DNA from: Lachancea mirantina
Taxonomy: Eukaryota > Ascomycota > Saccharomycetes > Saccharomycetales > Saccharomycetaceae
DNA: 64,000 nucleotides
Reading direction: 5' to 3'
Assembly (NCBI GenBank): GCA_900074745.1
Contig: LT598463.1
Span: forward strand, 193,926-257,925
Of this stretch, positions 10,884 through 20,582 are shown piece by piece; within the stretch, counting starts at the first letter, position 1; each line of letters opens with the position of its first letter. A program made the translations under genes and the position numbers. The notes below the pieces were generated by a model that saw only the letters and a list, made by a program, of their open reading frames with translations, was not told the origin of the DNA and ran no database searches.

Positions 10884-10968
10884 CGTTTCGTGGTATGGAG
10901 AGCTCTTTGATCTTTTATAGAGTTCTTCAGTGATTATAGTCGTTAAGATGTCAGTAAGAACAGTTTTC

Positions 10969-10988
10969 ATATATATATATATATATAT
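10969..10988. repeat. (AT)10 microsatellite
   Basis: Uninterrupted AT dinucleotide run of 20 bp, about 85 bp upstream of the preferred start of the YER034W homologue. Its edge creates the alternative upstream ATG of that gene. Confidence 0.95.
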
Positions 10989-11100
10989 GACACTGTAGAG
11001 AGCCGAACTTGTTGAAACATCACAGTGACTCTAAAAAAGCGAAATTCGGCCAATTAACCAACCAATTAACCGTCAAATGCCTGGAATTTGACCAGAATAG

Positions 11101-11114
11101 TATATATATATATA
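11101..11114. repeat. (TA)7 microsatellite
   Basis: Uninterrupted TA dinucleotide run of 14 bp in the same intergenic region, about 190 bp beyond the NIF3 stop. Confidence 0.95.
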
Positions 11115-11292
11115 ATGACTTTACTTAGGCGTCTGGCATGGCTAGTAGCCGACAAATCTGGGTAAGAGACACGCCGATGATCGAGAACTTGAAAACTGGA
11201 ATCGCCAGATTTCAGTGTGGTTCGTTGGTATAGGCGTGCGAGCGGGAAACAGCACATCCTTTTCCACTGAAGTATTCAGAAATATTCCCAAT

Positions 11293-12153
11293 TCAAACAA
11301 CGCGCAGTGGATCGCAGTCGTTTTCGCTTACTACCACGTCAATGCCAAATTCAGTTAACTTCTTGCTCATCACATCCACGAGAAATTGCCGTTCAGTGTT
11401 AGAATGATTGCACACTATGACGGCCTTCCCCATTTCTTTGTATTTTAGGATCTCGTGGTGGGACAGTTCACCAGTGTAGTACAGGTCGACTTCTTCTTTT
11501 AAGTTCCGGAACACACCAGATCCGCTACCTGCGCAGAGTGCGATTTTCTTAATTTCGTGCAAGTTCAAGTCGTCAAACTTGGAAGCAACTTGCAAATGAT
11601 CGATGTTCAAAGTTCTCTTGACATTGGTGATAATTTGAGATAGTGGCAGGCTTCTGTTCAAAGTCACGACGCGGCCGTATCCAACCTCCGATTTCTGGTC
11701 GTCGCCTACCGGTTCAACGGACTCAATACTCCGTGCAGCGGCAACAATGCCACGGCCAGAACCTAAACTTCCGACAAGCCAGTCGTTGACACCCTTTTTC
11801 GCAGCATCAACAGCCGTGTGAGGACAGTACACACTTATTCCATGTTGAATCAATTTAATGGCAGAACCGTGCTGTGGATTAGACGTGGGACTCAGTTTCT
11901 TCCAACTAGGAAAAATGAAAGGGTGGTAGGCTAGAATCACATTGCAATTCTTGTCGATGGCTTCTTGAGCCACTGCAGACGTAAGATCAACGGTCAAAAG
12001 TGCTTTTGGTTTGACAACTAAAGTTTCCGTTGTAGAACAATCGATCAAAAGCCCGGTATTGTCCCAACTTCCATCAGCATAACTTGCTGGATAAAGCTTC
12101 GTGACGATTTTCATCAACTCGTCCAACTGAGCTCTGCTTAACGCTTTGCTCAT
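11293..12153 (-). CDS. NIF3: NIF3 / DUF34 family dinuclear metal protein
   Basis: A 286-residue member of the widespread NIF3 (YbgI/DUF34) family, a toroid-forming protein with a two-metal site and still uncertain biochemical function. Visible family blocks are YADGSWDNTGLLID near the N-terminus, the metal-ligand motif AYHPFIFPSWKKL, VYCPHTAVDAAKKGVNDWL, and the C-terminal TGELSHHEILKY with NHSNTERQF. The ATG at 12153 gives a protein the size of S. cerevisiae Nif3 (288 aa) and the shared start MS-ALL-like. The open frame continues upstream into the BOL2 promoter without a conserved sequence. It is divergent from BOL2 with 124 bp between starts, as in YGL221C-YGL220W. Confidence 0.95.
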   Translation of the reverse strand: MSKALSRAQLDELMKIVTKLYPASYADGSWDNTGLLIDCSTTETLVVKPKALLTVDLTSAVAQEAIDKNCNVILAYHPFIFPSWKKLSPTSNPQHGSAIKLIQHGISVYCPHTAVDAAKKGVNDWLVGSLGSGRGIVAAARSIESVEPVGDDQKSEVGYGRVVTLNRSLPLSQIITNVKRTLNIDHLQVASKFDDLNLHEIKKIALCAGSGSGVFRNLKEEVDLYYTGELSHHEILKYKEMGKAVIVCNHSNTERQFLVDVMSKKLTEFGIDVVVSENDCDPLRVV

Positions 12154-12277
12154 CTTTACGTCTCTTCGATGCTTCACGTTTTCTTTCCAGGAAGGTGTTC
12201 TTGAAATTTGCCAACTACACCTTCTTATTAATTGATTAGACGAAAACTCTAAGGTGAGCCTATACCAACCTCGATAA

Positions 12278-12532
12278 ATGGTCACTCAACAAATAATTCA
12301 AGACAAACTTCGCGCTGCAATTCCTGACTTGTGCAATGTCATTGTAACCGATACCTCTAACGGATGTGGTCAGTCATTCGACATCGCAGTTGTCACGGAT
12401 GCGTTTGCGGGGAAAAACAAGCTTCAAAGGTGTCGAATGGTTAACAAGATCCTTCAGGAAGAAGTGGCACAGATCCATGCTTTTGGATGTAAATGCTTTA
12501 CGGTTGACGAATGGTCCAAACTGGTGGCATGA
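12278..12532 (+). CDS. BOL2: BolA-family protein Bol2/Fra2
   Basis: A cytosolic BolA-like protein of 84 residues. With a monothiol glutaredoxin (Grx3/4) and Fra1 it relays the iron-sulfur status to the transcription factor Aft1. The core motif YGCGQ/NGCGQSFDI and the C-terminal block IHAFGCKCFTVDEWSKL are present; the conserved Cys and His in these blocks are the cluster ligands of the family. It is shorter than the annotated S. cerevisiae protein (120 aa) because it lacks that N-terminal extension, and it starts at an ATG matching the MPVTEQ-type internal start of that protein. Confidence 0.95.
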   Translation: MVTQQIIQDKLRAAIPDLCNVIVTDTSNGCGQSFDIAVVTDAFAGKNKLQRCRMVNKILQEEVAQIHAFGCKCFTVDEWSKLVA

Positions 12533-12747
12533 ACGGGGTTCTTCTAGAGTTTTCACTATCAAGAACTTTCGGAATATTTAAGATTTGATTGACATATCGG
12601 TTGCCGAGCGCCAAATGCAAGGGCTACAGGCCCAAAGTTTGTATCTTAATAGTTAGCGTCTTCATTATACTTCGTTATAAAAGTCGGCCTTTGATGTATT
12701 ACTCCAAGGACTGCGTAGACATTGGCACGACTTGCTAGGGGTTAGGA

Positions 12748-14379
12748 TCACCCAGCGTAGGGTGGTGGCAAGTCCTCTGTGCCCCATTTCCATTTCTGTG
12801 CGAGGCCAACAAATGTCAATCCTTTGTTGTCGAGCAATGGGCTTTCCAACTCATGCGAGACACAGAACTTGCTGTTTCTCATAGGAGAGTAAAGGCTAGA
12901 CCTCAGCTTTTGGAATTCTCGTTTATGATTAAGCTGCTGAGCTTCCTCTAGAAGACTTAGCTTCTGCGTCGTGTTCTTGAAATTTTTGCAAACTGTTGCG
13001 GGCAATTGTAACTGCGGTATATCGCTTAGTGGAGACCCTGACAAAGATTCTTGTTCGCCACCTTCGCCGCATAAAACTGAAGGTGATTGGATCGCGCTGA
13101 GCGGTTGTGGTGAGTGAAAAATCGTGTCAGAAGCAATCGGTCTCTGCGCGAGATGCAGTTTTGTATCGCCAGACTGACTCTGCGGAATCTGTTCCTCCTG
13201 CAACGAATGAGTTGTCTTGACATCCTTCCGTTTTATTTTTATTTTCCTCCGCCTTATGTTGGACGTGTCGCCGCCGCTACGTTCGTAGATGCGAGACTGA
13301 ACCGAAGCAATCGTTTTCAGGTCGTATGTGTGCTCGTCTAGTACCCGCTGCGGTAGCGTATTGGCATGTTCCTTGCAAGCGGTTTGGACTACAACGTTAT
13401 TGCTCGCAGAGCGGGTCATGAGTTTCTCTTCTTCCTCATAGTCTGGATAAAAGGTACTGAGCGCAGGAATTCTAGAGTTGAACCGGTGCAAATTCTGTCT
13501 CTCCAGGCAACCGGGGATGGTCGAAAGCGTTTTCAAGGCCGTAGAGCTCAGCGAAAGCGATTGCCTTGAAGCCACCAGAGATGAGAGCCGCAGCATGTTG
13601 GAAGCAGACAAATTTTCGAGATCGCTTTCGTCGAGAATAGTCTTGGGTACGCGTTTATGGTCTTCGGCCGGGAAAACGCTGCGGTCATCACCGGCGCCGG
13701 TGCCGCCCTCCCCATGCGTGAACCAACGTTGGCTCATGCTGAAGATCACACTCGGGAGCACGTCTCGAAATACACTTTCCATGGAGCCCTTGAGTCGTTT
13801 TTCGATGCTGCTTTGAAGCAGCTTGATGGAACAGTCGAACTTGAAGTCGAGGTTCACGTCGTTGAACGAGATGCCAACGCTGTTGTTCTTCACAAAAATG
13901 TTGGTGATGGCCTCGAGTTCGATGCGATCAAAGGTCATCGTGATGGGCACCGTGAAGGAATCGTTCGAGATCAGACGGGGGGTAGTGAACGCTGGAGAGT
14001 TGTCCGTGTAGAGCAGTAGCAAATTGGCCTCGATCTCAGTGTTGATTTCGAGCATTGCATTCTTGCAGGATACTTTGCAGATGCCCTTTAATAGCGATTT
14101 GGACTGCGCAGAGACGTCCAGGTCCAAAATTTCGAGCTGTGGGATCGAGGGGAAATTGACGCGTCGCACCGTAATCCCGCTCTTGAGAATATCGAGTTTC
14201 TTGGAACTCTTGGTCTCCGATTCCACTTCTTCCATATTTTTCGCAGCAGTCTTGGCACCCTGTGATGGTGCCGATTCCGATTGCGACGAGCTCGAATTCA
14301 AAGCGGCAGTAAGTTTTTCACGTATTTGCTCATTGAACGAGTTGTCCTCGAAGGTGCCTCTGTCAAATCTGAACGACAT
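12748..14379 (-). CDS. MDM34: ERMES subunit Mdm34 (mitochondrial outer membrane)
   Basis: SMP-domain lipid-transfer subunit of the ER-mitochondria encounter structure. The N-terminus MSFRFDRGTFEDNSFNEQIR and the SMP-domain blocks (LDILKSGITVRRVNFPSIPQLEILDL, ITMTFDRIELEAI, SIEKRLKGSMESVF) match the family closely over about the first 210 residues. The rest is Ser/Thr/Gln rich with a KIKIKRKD basic patch and a proline-rich end (DLPPPYAG) that resembles a PPxY ubiquitin-ligase docking site. The protein is 543 residues against 459 in S. cerevisiae; the excess is low complexity, including a Ser/Gln insert near residue 30. It sits next to BOL2 as in YGL219C-YGL220W. Confidence 0.96.
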   Translation of the reverse strand: MSFRFDRGTFEDNSFNEQIREKLTAALNSSSSQSESAPSQGAKTAAKNMEEVESETKSSKKLDILKSGITVRRVNFPSIPQLEILDLDVSAQSKSLLKGICKVSCKNAMLEINTEIEANLLLLYTDNSPAFTTPRLISNDSFTVPITMTFDRIELEAITNIFVKNNSVGISFNDVNLDFKFDCSIKLLQSSIEKRLKGSMESVFRDVLPSVIFSMSQRWFTHGEGGTGAGDDRSVFPAEDHKRVPKTILDESDLENLSASNMLRLSSLVASRQSLSLSSTALKTLSTIPGCLERQNLHRFNSRIPALSTFYPDYEEEEKLMTRSASNNVVVQTACKEHANTLPQRVLDEHTYDLKTIASVQSRIYERSGGDTSNIRRRKIKIKRKDVKTTHSLQEEQIPQSQSGDTKLHLAQRPIASDTIFHSPQPLSAIQSPSVLCGEGGEQESLSGSPLSDIPQLQLPATVCKNFKNTTQKLSLLEEAQQLNHKREFQKLRSSLYSPMRNSKFCVSHELESPLLDNKGLTFVGLAQKWKWGTEDLPPPYAG

Positions 14380-16069
14380 CTCGTGGACGTAGCCGGCAAG
14401 TGGCCTTGTTGTGGTTGATGTTATGATCTAGTCCTGTTTGAGGTTCTCATTGGACAACGATGTTATGAAAGGTTAAAGATCCGTAAAAGGTGATCAAAGC
14501 ACATGACTAAATGATACCAGTCACGTGACAATGTAGCCCGGCGATTCACCTCTATGCGTTCCTTGGCTCTCTCCGTTTGCTCAGATCCACCTGTATGATT
14601 GTTCAGTTTCTACTTCTCTGTTGATGTGGAATTTCTGTATTTGCAGCGAGTGTTAAACTCGAGTCACGTGACCCGTACATGACTTTAACGACTGCGCGCT
14701 TTGCAACAGACTGGGCCAACATGCGCGTTCCATGTCCGTAGAAAGGTTCGAGCTGTCGGTTCCACAGTCGCACTACGTCTTGTCGTAATTTCAGTGCGGC
14801 TTACGTAGGCTCGATTTCGCGACAACACGCTCGAAGTCCCTTTTTCACTGGGCTACTTCAATACAATTTCATGTTACTCGGTTCAAAGCTTATGGATTTT
14901 GTTCTGACGCCCCTGTGCATCTTTAACACGCTGTTTACTCTATGTTACGCTCGTCGTCAACCATACGGAAAGCGTGAGTATTTCACTCTATGTTCTTTGA
15001 AAGCACGTGACTACAGTGACAGAATACGATAAACGAGAGGGTTTCACGGTTGACCAGCGTTCGTGGTGAAAAGTTTATGAATCATAGCGCGCTTGATGGG
15101 AATCTGCCTTATGTGTTGGATCATAGCCACGGTGATGGTACGTTGGACGTTGTGGATTCGTCCTTAGCTTGTTGTCTCTTTCTATACGACATTTGTACTG
15201 TTATTGCCACCCACGACTTCCTGTAGAGTAAACAGTAAAGGTAGTCTTCCCATACCGTGCTGCGTCGGTCCGAATTCGGTGACACGATAGTCTTGAGTGG
15301 TATTACATAATGTTTGAAGGTCCCTGTCCCCAATTAGCTGCAATAATAAATGTACCAAGTGATGCAAGCTAAAAATCCTTGAATTGTAGGATTAGGTACA
15401 CATTCTAAGAGACCAGAGACGAGCGTGCTCTACTCATGGGCCCACCCGAATCTGATCACTTTGGACACGTGACCAAAGCGAACACGATTTGATCAGAGCC
15501 TGCTGTTGAACGAGTTCTGAGAGCGGCAGACTACGTCCTGCTTCATGTATCACACCTAAACGAACAGCTTCCTGCCAAGGCTATTTGCGTAGCAGCCTCG
15601 CGCCTAAAGAGTCGAGTTTTGGTGGTTTGGCATCGCAAACGCGGCAGTAGTCTGTCCCCGAGCGATACTTACCTATCTCGGTGCACGCTCAAATAACTGG
15701 TCAAATGATTTACATAGACGGCAGTGTGGCGGAATAACGACGCGGCCAACGAATGCCTCCGATCCAACTCATAAGCAGTAGTACTGCGTCCCAACGAAGC
15801 TGGCATTTTAACAGCAACACTGTGGGGAGAGAAGATATTGCAAGAGTCGTACACAATCAGGTGCCATTTCAAAGAGATCTAAGCAGTATACACTGGGTAT
15901 ATACAGATAAGAAAAATACAGAATCACGCACTGAGAACATTTCTAATGCCGACGTCGGTGAACATTAGTAAAATCCACCTTGCAAAGAAAGTAATAATTT
16001 GAAACTGGGAAAACTCAGTTCATGTTTATTGACGTCGTGGTCTTCTTCATTGTCCACATAATTCACTCA
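14380..16069. other. MDM34-KIP3 gap, left part: gene-free with many CACGTG boxes
   Basis: About 1.7 kb without a supportable gene. CACGTG boxes occur at 14522-14527 (within GTCACGTGAC), 14665-14670 (within GTCACGTGAC), 15004-15009 and 15466-15471. These match the binding core of Cbf1 and related bHLH factors. The small ORFs in the region show no homology I recognise. This is the left flank of the solo LTR. Confidence 0.5.
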
Positions 16070-16074
16070 AAATT
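16070..16074. repeat. Target-site duplication (left copy, AAATT)
   Basis: AAATT directly before the LTR start; the same five bases follow the LTR end at 16494-16498. Confidence 0.75.
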
Positions 16075-16493
16075 TGTTGGAAGGAGCTGGCGAGAAGATG
16101 ATATCGTCCAATTGCATCATCACGTGATCGATATGACAGAATAAATCGGAAGAATTAACGGACGGTTCTTGATCAAGATGAGGTCATAGGAGCCAAGCGA
16201 TTCTCATGATGGTCATGATGGCATCACATTTTGTCACCACTGTAAGAGTGACATAATAGGTGTCGTAATGATGACTCACCGTGACCGTGAATATTAGAGA
16301 CAGGAACAATGTTACAGAAATTGTATAAAAGGAGCTGATATGAACAGGATTGTAAGTGGTCATGGTTGTAAGATAGCCACGGAGAGATATAAGTACTCAA
16401 TTTCTAACCAGCTTTATTATTTAGATCAATTATGAACGAATTAAATGAACAGTTCAGAAACCTATCAACCACCGGCAATGGTAAACCTCAACA
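16075..16493 (+). mobile_element. Solo LTR of a Ty1/copia-like retrotransposon
   Basis: A 419-bp segment with termini TGTTG...CAACA (TGTTGG start), flanked by identical 5-bp duplications AAATT. That is the structure of a yeast LTR left after recombination between the two LTRs of an element. Promoter-like parts inside it are a Gcn4-type TGACTCA at 16272-16278, a CACGTG at 16121-16126 and a TATAAAA at 16324-16330. No internal coding part is present in the window. The intact target duplications suggest a relatively young insertion. Family placement (Ty1/copia type rather than Ty3) is inferred from the TGTTGG start and the 5-bp duplication, which both classes can share. Confidence 0.72.
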
Positions 16494-16498
16494 AAATT
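16494..16498. repeat. Target-site duplication (right copy, AAATT)
   Basis: AAATT directly after the CAACA end of the LTR, matching 16070-16074. Confidence 0.75.
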
Positions 16499-17225
16499 GT
16501 TCTTGGTAGTATCCTATGTCTTCCTGCTGTCACCTTGGCAATTTTGCCCCGCTGCAACACCGTTATTTATACAATTCGAATCTCCGTAGAAAATATGGCG
16601 GTAAAACCATCAAAGATATACCCTAAGTACTGTTTACAACAGTTGACATCTCAACTATCGCTATGGTGAGCCCTGCCCAGTCCAGTAGTTCAAGCCTTTG
16701 AGATTCTGTCATTGCTGTCACGTGATGTACATACTCTCAATGTAACCTCCATTCTATTTCGGAACCATCACTTATCGTATACTCCGCTCAAGAATGTTTT
16801 ACACAATTCGCCCATATACTGTTGCTTTCATAGTCTAGCCATCACACCGTCGGCGAAAAAGCCGGAAGATATGGTGTGCAAATTTATTTTTTAATGCTCT
16901 GACGATGCGACGCCAGGCAAAAGAGCACACAAGAAAAGCACATCAGTGATAGTTCAAAAGCCAAGAATACCGAAAATGACAGACGAAACAGGCCCAACGT
17001 CCCTGGAAATCCTTCCAGCACCGGCACAACAGGACATGACGGAAAACGCTCGCAAGAACAAGAAGTAATCACGTGACTGAAGCGGCGAATAATTTCGGAC
17101 CCGCTACTATACATACATCACCTCGCACGAATACAGATCTCGCTCGAGGCTCAAAGACACAAACAGGGTCCTCCATCTCATCGACTTTCCCAACTTCGAT
17201 CTCCACAAGAGCGCACCTCCACACC
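16499..17225. other. KIP3 upstream region
   Basis: About 730 bp holding the KIP3 promoter. CACGTG boxes lie at 16719-16724 (within GTCACGTGAT) and 17070-17075. The frame of KIP3 is open through 17073-17225, but only from a GTG and without conserved sequence. No RNA gene is recognised. Confidence 0.5.
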
Positions 17226-19664
17226 ATGCCCGAGGAGTCCTCACAGCCCTGCGAGACCCGGCAGTCGTCTATAGTGGTGGCGGTTCGCGTCCGTCCGTTT
17301 ACGGCGACGGAGGAAGCGCATTTGGTGAGCAACGGCGGGCCGGTGCACAACTACCAATTGGGCGACACGAACCTGACGCTGCCGGGCGTCGAACCGCAAG
17401 CCTCGGCGCATCCGATCAGTATTGGGCCCGGCAGGTTCAAGCCACACGGCCTTCGGCGCATTCTCGAATGTGTCGACGACAAAATGCTCGTTTTTGATCC
17501 TGCAGAAAGTAACCCGCTTAGTCGCATAAGCGAGACGGTGCTGAACTCGCTGGGATCCGCACCTAGTGGTAACGGCAGCAGCGGTGCCTCCGGCACCGCT
17601 GCTGCCGCTGCTGCTGCGCGTCACGGTACGGGACGCCGTAACGGCGAACAGAAGTTCGTGTTTGACAAAGTATTTGGTGTGAATTCGACCCAGCTGGAAA
17701 TTTACGAAGAAACCACGCAACCGTTGCTCGATGCAGTTCTCGATGGGTTCAACAGCACAGTTTTCGCGTATGGAGCCACCGGCTGTGGCAAAACATACAC
17801 CGTGAGCGGCACACCCGACCATCCGGGGCTCGTATTTCTCACCATGCAGGAACTTTTCCAGCGTATCGAGTCCCTGCAAGACTCCAAACGGTTCGAGCTT
17901 TCTGCGTCGTATTTGGAAATTTACAACGAATCCATTCGTGACCTTTTGAACCCAGAAATGCCGCCCAAGAAGCTCGTACTGCGCGAAGACGTGAACCGCC
18001 GCATAACGGTCGCAAATCTGTCGCATCATCCGCTTACAAACGTACAGGAAGTCATGGACCTTGTAGTCAGAGGAAACCTCTGCCGTACCACGTCTGCGAC
18101 AGATGCAAATGAGACCTCGTCTCGCTCGCACGCGGTTTTACAAGTACACATCACACAACGCAATCGGACCGCAGAAATCACGGAAAATCACAAGTTTGCC
18201 GCTCTTTCCATCATTGACCTGGCCGGTAGTGAACGTGCCTCTGCGACTAAGAATCGCGGCGAGCGACTCCACGAAGGCGCCAATATCAATCGTTCTTTAC
18301 TAGCTTTAGGCAATTGCATTAATGCGCTTTGCGTCCAGGGCAGAAGAGGCACCGGCTGTCATGTTCCGTACCGAGATTCCAAGCTTACTCGACTTTTAAA
18401 GTTCTCCCTGGGGGGCAATTGCAAGACAGTAATGATTGTATGTGTGTCACCGAGCAGCTCTCACTATGACGAAACGCTCAATACTTTGAAATACGCTACG
18501 CGCGCCAAAGAGATCAAGACAAAAGTGATCAGAAATCAGCAGTCCTTGGACAGACATGTGGGTTCGTATTTGAAATTAATCACTGAACAGCGGCAAGAAA
18601 TAGACGAACTTCGACGCAGGGAACGCAGGATGATCGAACTGCAATTAACGCAGTACAAAATTAGCAGAGAAAAAGTCCAATTGGCAATATGGGATAAAGT
18701 GCAGGTACTGCAAGACAATTATAGAATACTGGAAAAATTTCGACACGCAAAACTCAAGAAATCTTTAACTTTGTGCAAGCGACGCTATTTGCAATTGTTA
18801 CAAATGGAAGTGTCAGTACTATTAAATCGAATAGAGAAGAATAGTGATTTGTTTCAGGATTGTTCGGGTATCTACGACCAACTTTCTGAAAAAATTGTGG
18901 ATTTGGAACGCAGTTTCGATGCGACAGACGATTTGGACGCGGCTTTGACGAATTCACGTGAGGTGGATCTTACCAAATTGCAAGAGATGGAAGGGTGGCT
19001 TGAAAACTCTGATTTACACCTCTACGATACATTGTTAGCAGGTGTGTCGGATGCAGTGAAAAATGATATTTTGGTAAACTCTTCGGTGCTCATGGAGAAA
19101 CTGTTGCAAGATCCACTTCTCACGGACCGCGCCAAATTCTTGTCGACAGCACTACTTGCCGACGACGATGGTGCCGATTCTGGTGACTCGCTTGACCATC
19201 AATTGCATGCCGCGTTGCGCACACTGGTACAAATCGACGACGAATTTGAACGGTTTGCGGAAAACGTGAACTTGTCAACCACCATGGATCTTGGTGGGTC
19301 GTTCCCAGCCGACCAAACACTGCGGCGGTTTGTGGCTTCGCCTCGGATCTCTAAGATACGTAGCAATGCGGCTCTACCGGCGCAACGACGCCCATACAAG
19401 AACAACAAAAAGGTAAGATGGTCGGAACCGACCATTGTCGAACCGACCGTCGTCGAGAACGAACCTTCCATGATAGTTGACGATGACAACACAAACACCA
19501 CAGAAGTTAACGACAACACCATTTTGGACCCAGAAGAAGATGTGAGCATGCAGGACGTGCCGCGTGGATCGGAAACAATAGATTACGAGATGAACTCGCC
19601 GCGTGGCGGCATCAAACCCCGCAAAGTCTCATTAACAAAGACAACGTTACTGAGAGGGAGGTAG
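17226..19664 (+). CDS. KIP3: Kinesin-8 motor Kip3
   Basis: Plus-end-directed, microtubule-depolymerising kinesin-8 that controls spindle and cytoplasmic microtubule length. The protein is 812 residues. The start motif ETRQSSIVVAVRVRPF matches S. cerevisiae Kip3. The P-loop GATGCGKT is at residues 183-190, switch I is in NETSSRSHAV, and switch II is DLAGSERA. The neck and coiled region follow NTLKYATRAKEIKTK, and the C-terminal tail is Asp/Glu rich with a VSMQDV block also present in S. cerevisiae. The motor carries a Gly/Ser/Ala insert (about residues 115-140, with a run of seven alanines) before the KFVFDK core. The ATG at 17226 starts the conserved region. It is adjacent to CLG1 as in YGL216W-YGL215W. 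Confidence 0.97.
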   Translation: MPEESSQPCETRQSSIVVAVRVRPFTATEEAHLVSNGGPVHNYQLGDTNLTLPGVEPQASAHPISIGPGRFKPHGLRRILECVDDKMLVFDPAESNPLSRISETVLNSLGSAPSGNGSSGASGTAAAAAAARHGTGRRNGEQKFVFDKVFGVNSTQLEIYEETTQPLLDAVLDGFNSTVFAYGATGCGKTYTVSGTPDHPGLVFLTMQELFQRIESLQDSKRFELSASYLEIYNESIRDLLNPEMPPKKLVLREDVNRRITVANLSHHPLTNVQEVMDLVVRGNLCRTTSATDANETSSRSHAVLQVHITQRNRTAEITENHKFAALSIIDLAGSERASATKNRGERLHEGANINRSLLALGNCINALCVQGRRGTGCHVPYRDSKLTRLLKFSLGGNCKTVMIVCVSPSSSHYDETLNTLKYATRAKEIKTKVIRNQQSLDRHVGSYLKLITEQRQEIDELRRRERRMIELQLTQYKISREKVQLAIWDKVQVLQDNYRILEKFRHAKLKKSLTLCKRRYLQLLQMEVSVLLNRIEKNSDLFQDCSGIYDQLSEKIVDLERSFDATDDLDAALTNSREVDLTKLQEMEGWLENSDLHLYDTLLAGVSDAVKNDILVNSSVLMEKLLQDPLLTDRAKFLSTALLADDDGADSGDSLDHQLHAALRTLVQIDDEFERFAENVNLSTTMDLGGSFPADQTLRRFVASPRISKIRSNAALPAQRRPYKNNKKVRWSEPTIVEPTVVENEPSMIVDDDNTNTTEVNDNTILDPEEDVSMQDVPRGSETIDYEMNSPRGGIKPRKVSLTKTTLLRGR

Positions 19665-20582
19665 TCCGAGGCAGTCCCCAGCTAACCTCACGGCCCTCAT
19701 ATTCATGGACGACGACGACGACAAGGCGGTGTCGTTGTAAGCCCAAACCACGTGCCATACTTTCTGTCACCTAACACGAAATATTATTTGATAGTCACGT
19801 TTCTATTTATATCACGTGCTACCTGAAATATACTCAACTCGTTTTTTACGATTTCGTTTACTCCATTCGTAAAACAGGACATTGCATTTTTTTTTCTTTT
19901 CCTAAACACACAAAGAGAATGGAAAATTTGTCATTTACTGCATAAAATATAATGAAATGATCTCTTTTTGAAGTTTGGTTTATGCTCTTCAAACTAAACC
20001 AAAAAACTACTTGTTCGACTATATTTAAGGAAGTTTCAGTCTCATTAGCTGTTTCCTTCTCTTAATATATCAACAAAAACCATCGAGGTATCTCTTTTGA
20101 TTCACTTTTGCGCGGTCATTCTTGAATCGACTAGGTCATTTTACGAAAACAGGTCTGTCTGCTTAGTTGCAGCTATTTGTTGGTTGTTATCGAGAGAAAT
20201 TTGAGTGTTTGTTTAGTGCGTTTGCTCAGATTTTTGAAGTGTTAAGCTTGATAGCGATACAGAGCTTGTATTGACAACAACGTCGAAACAGAATTGCGTT
20301 TGTGCAGTGTTTTTAAAGGATATTCTTTTTACCGGTCGCAGCGACACTAAGCAGTATCAGCGAGTGCGCTATTGTTTCTTTCGGAGCGAAGTCGTTATTC
20401 ACTGAGAAGAAGCCTTTTCTCCTGCCCGCGACAAAGGAGAAACGAAGAAACGTGTACATCAGTCGAGAATCTGCTTTTCACCAAAAAGCATAGAACAGAG
20501 ATAGTTATTAGTTTAATTTGTCTCATTCGAAACCCTTGACGCGACCCATTTTTCTTCTGTTTTCACCAGAAACTTTTAATTC
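19665..20582. promoter_or_regulatory. CLG1 upstream region with E-boxes, TATA and a long ATG-free leader
   Basis: CACGTG boxes lie at 19749-19754 and 19813-19818. A TATATTTAA element is at 20020-20028. From 19985 to 20582, about 600 bases, I find no ATG on the + strand, where about nine would be expected by chance. That suggests transcription from near 20060-20100 and a 5' leader of about 450-500 nucleotides. Transcript ends are inferred, not seen. Confidence 0.5.

Larger units (their letters stand above)
10884..11292. other. Intergenic region with two AT-dinucleotide runs
   Basis: A 409-bp gap between the YER034W homologue and NIF3, both on the minus strand. It contains two AT microsatellites, at 10969-10988 and 11101-11114. 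Nothing else is recognisable. The first run may serve as a TATA-like element for the upstream gene. Confidence 0.6.

Noticed and set aside
10884-10970. 29-residue extension of the YER034W homologue
   Set aside because: Its ATG is formed by the end of an (AT)n run, and the conserved sequence starts at MDPYSLKR.
12560-12585. TATTCCGAAAGTT on the minus strand, resembling the core of a point-centromere CDEIII element
   Set aside because: No AT-rich 80-170 bp element or CDEI lies on the correct side; the neighbouring sequence is not AT-rich and belongs to BOL2 and MDM34 flanks.
15114-15820. A second TGTTGG start in the MDM34-KIP3 gap
   Set aside because: No CAACA end with matching 5-bp flanks could be found.
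16750-16775. TTCCGAAA-type sequence near several CACGTG sites, another centromere-like hint
   Set aside because: The CDEIII match is partial, and no CDEII-like AT tract follows in the required direction.
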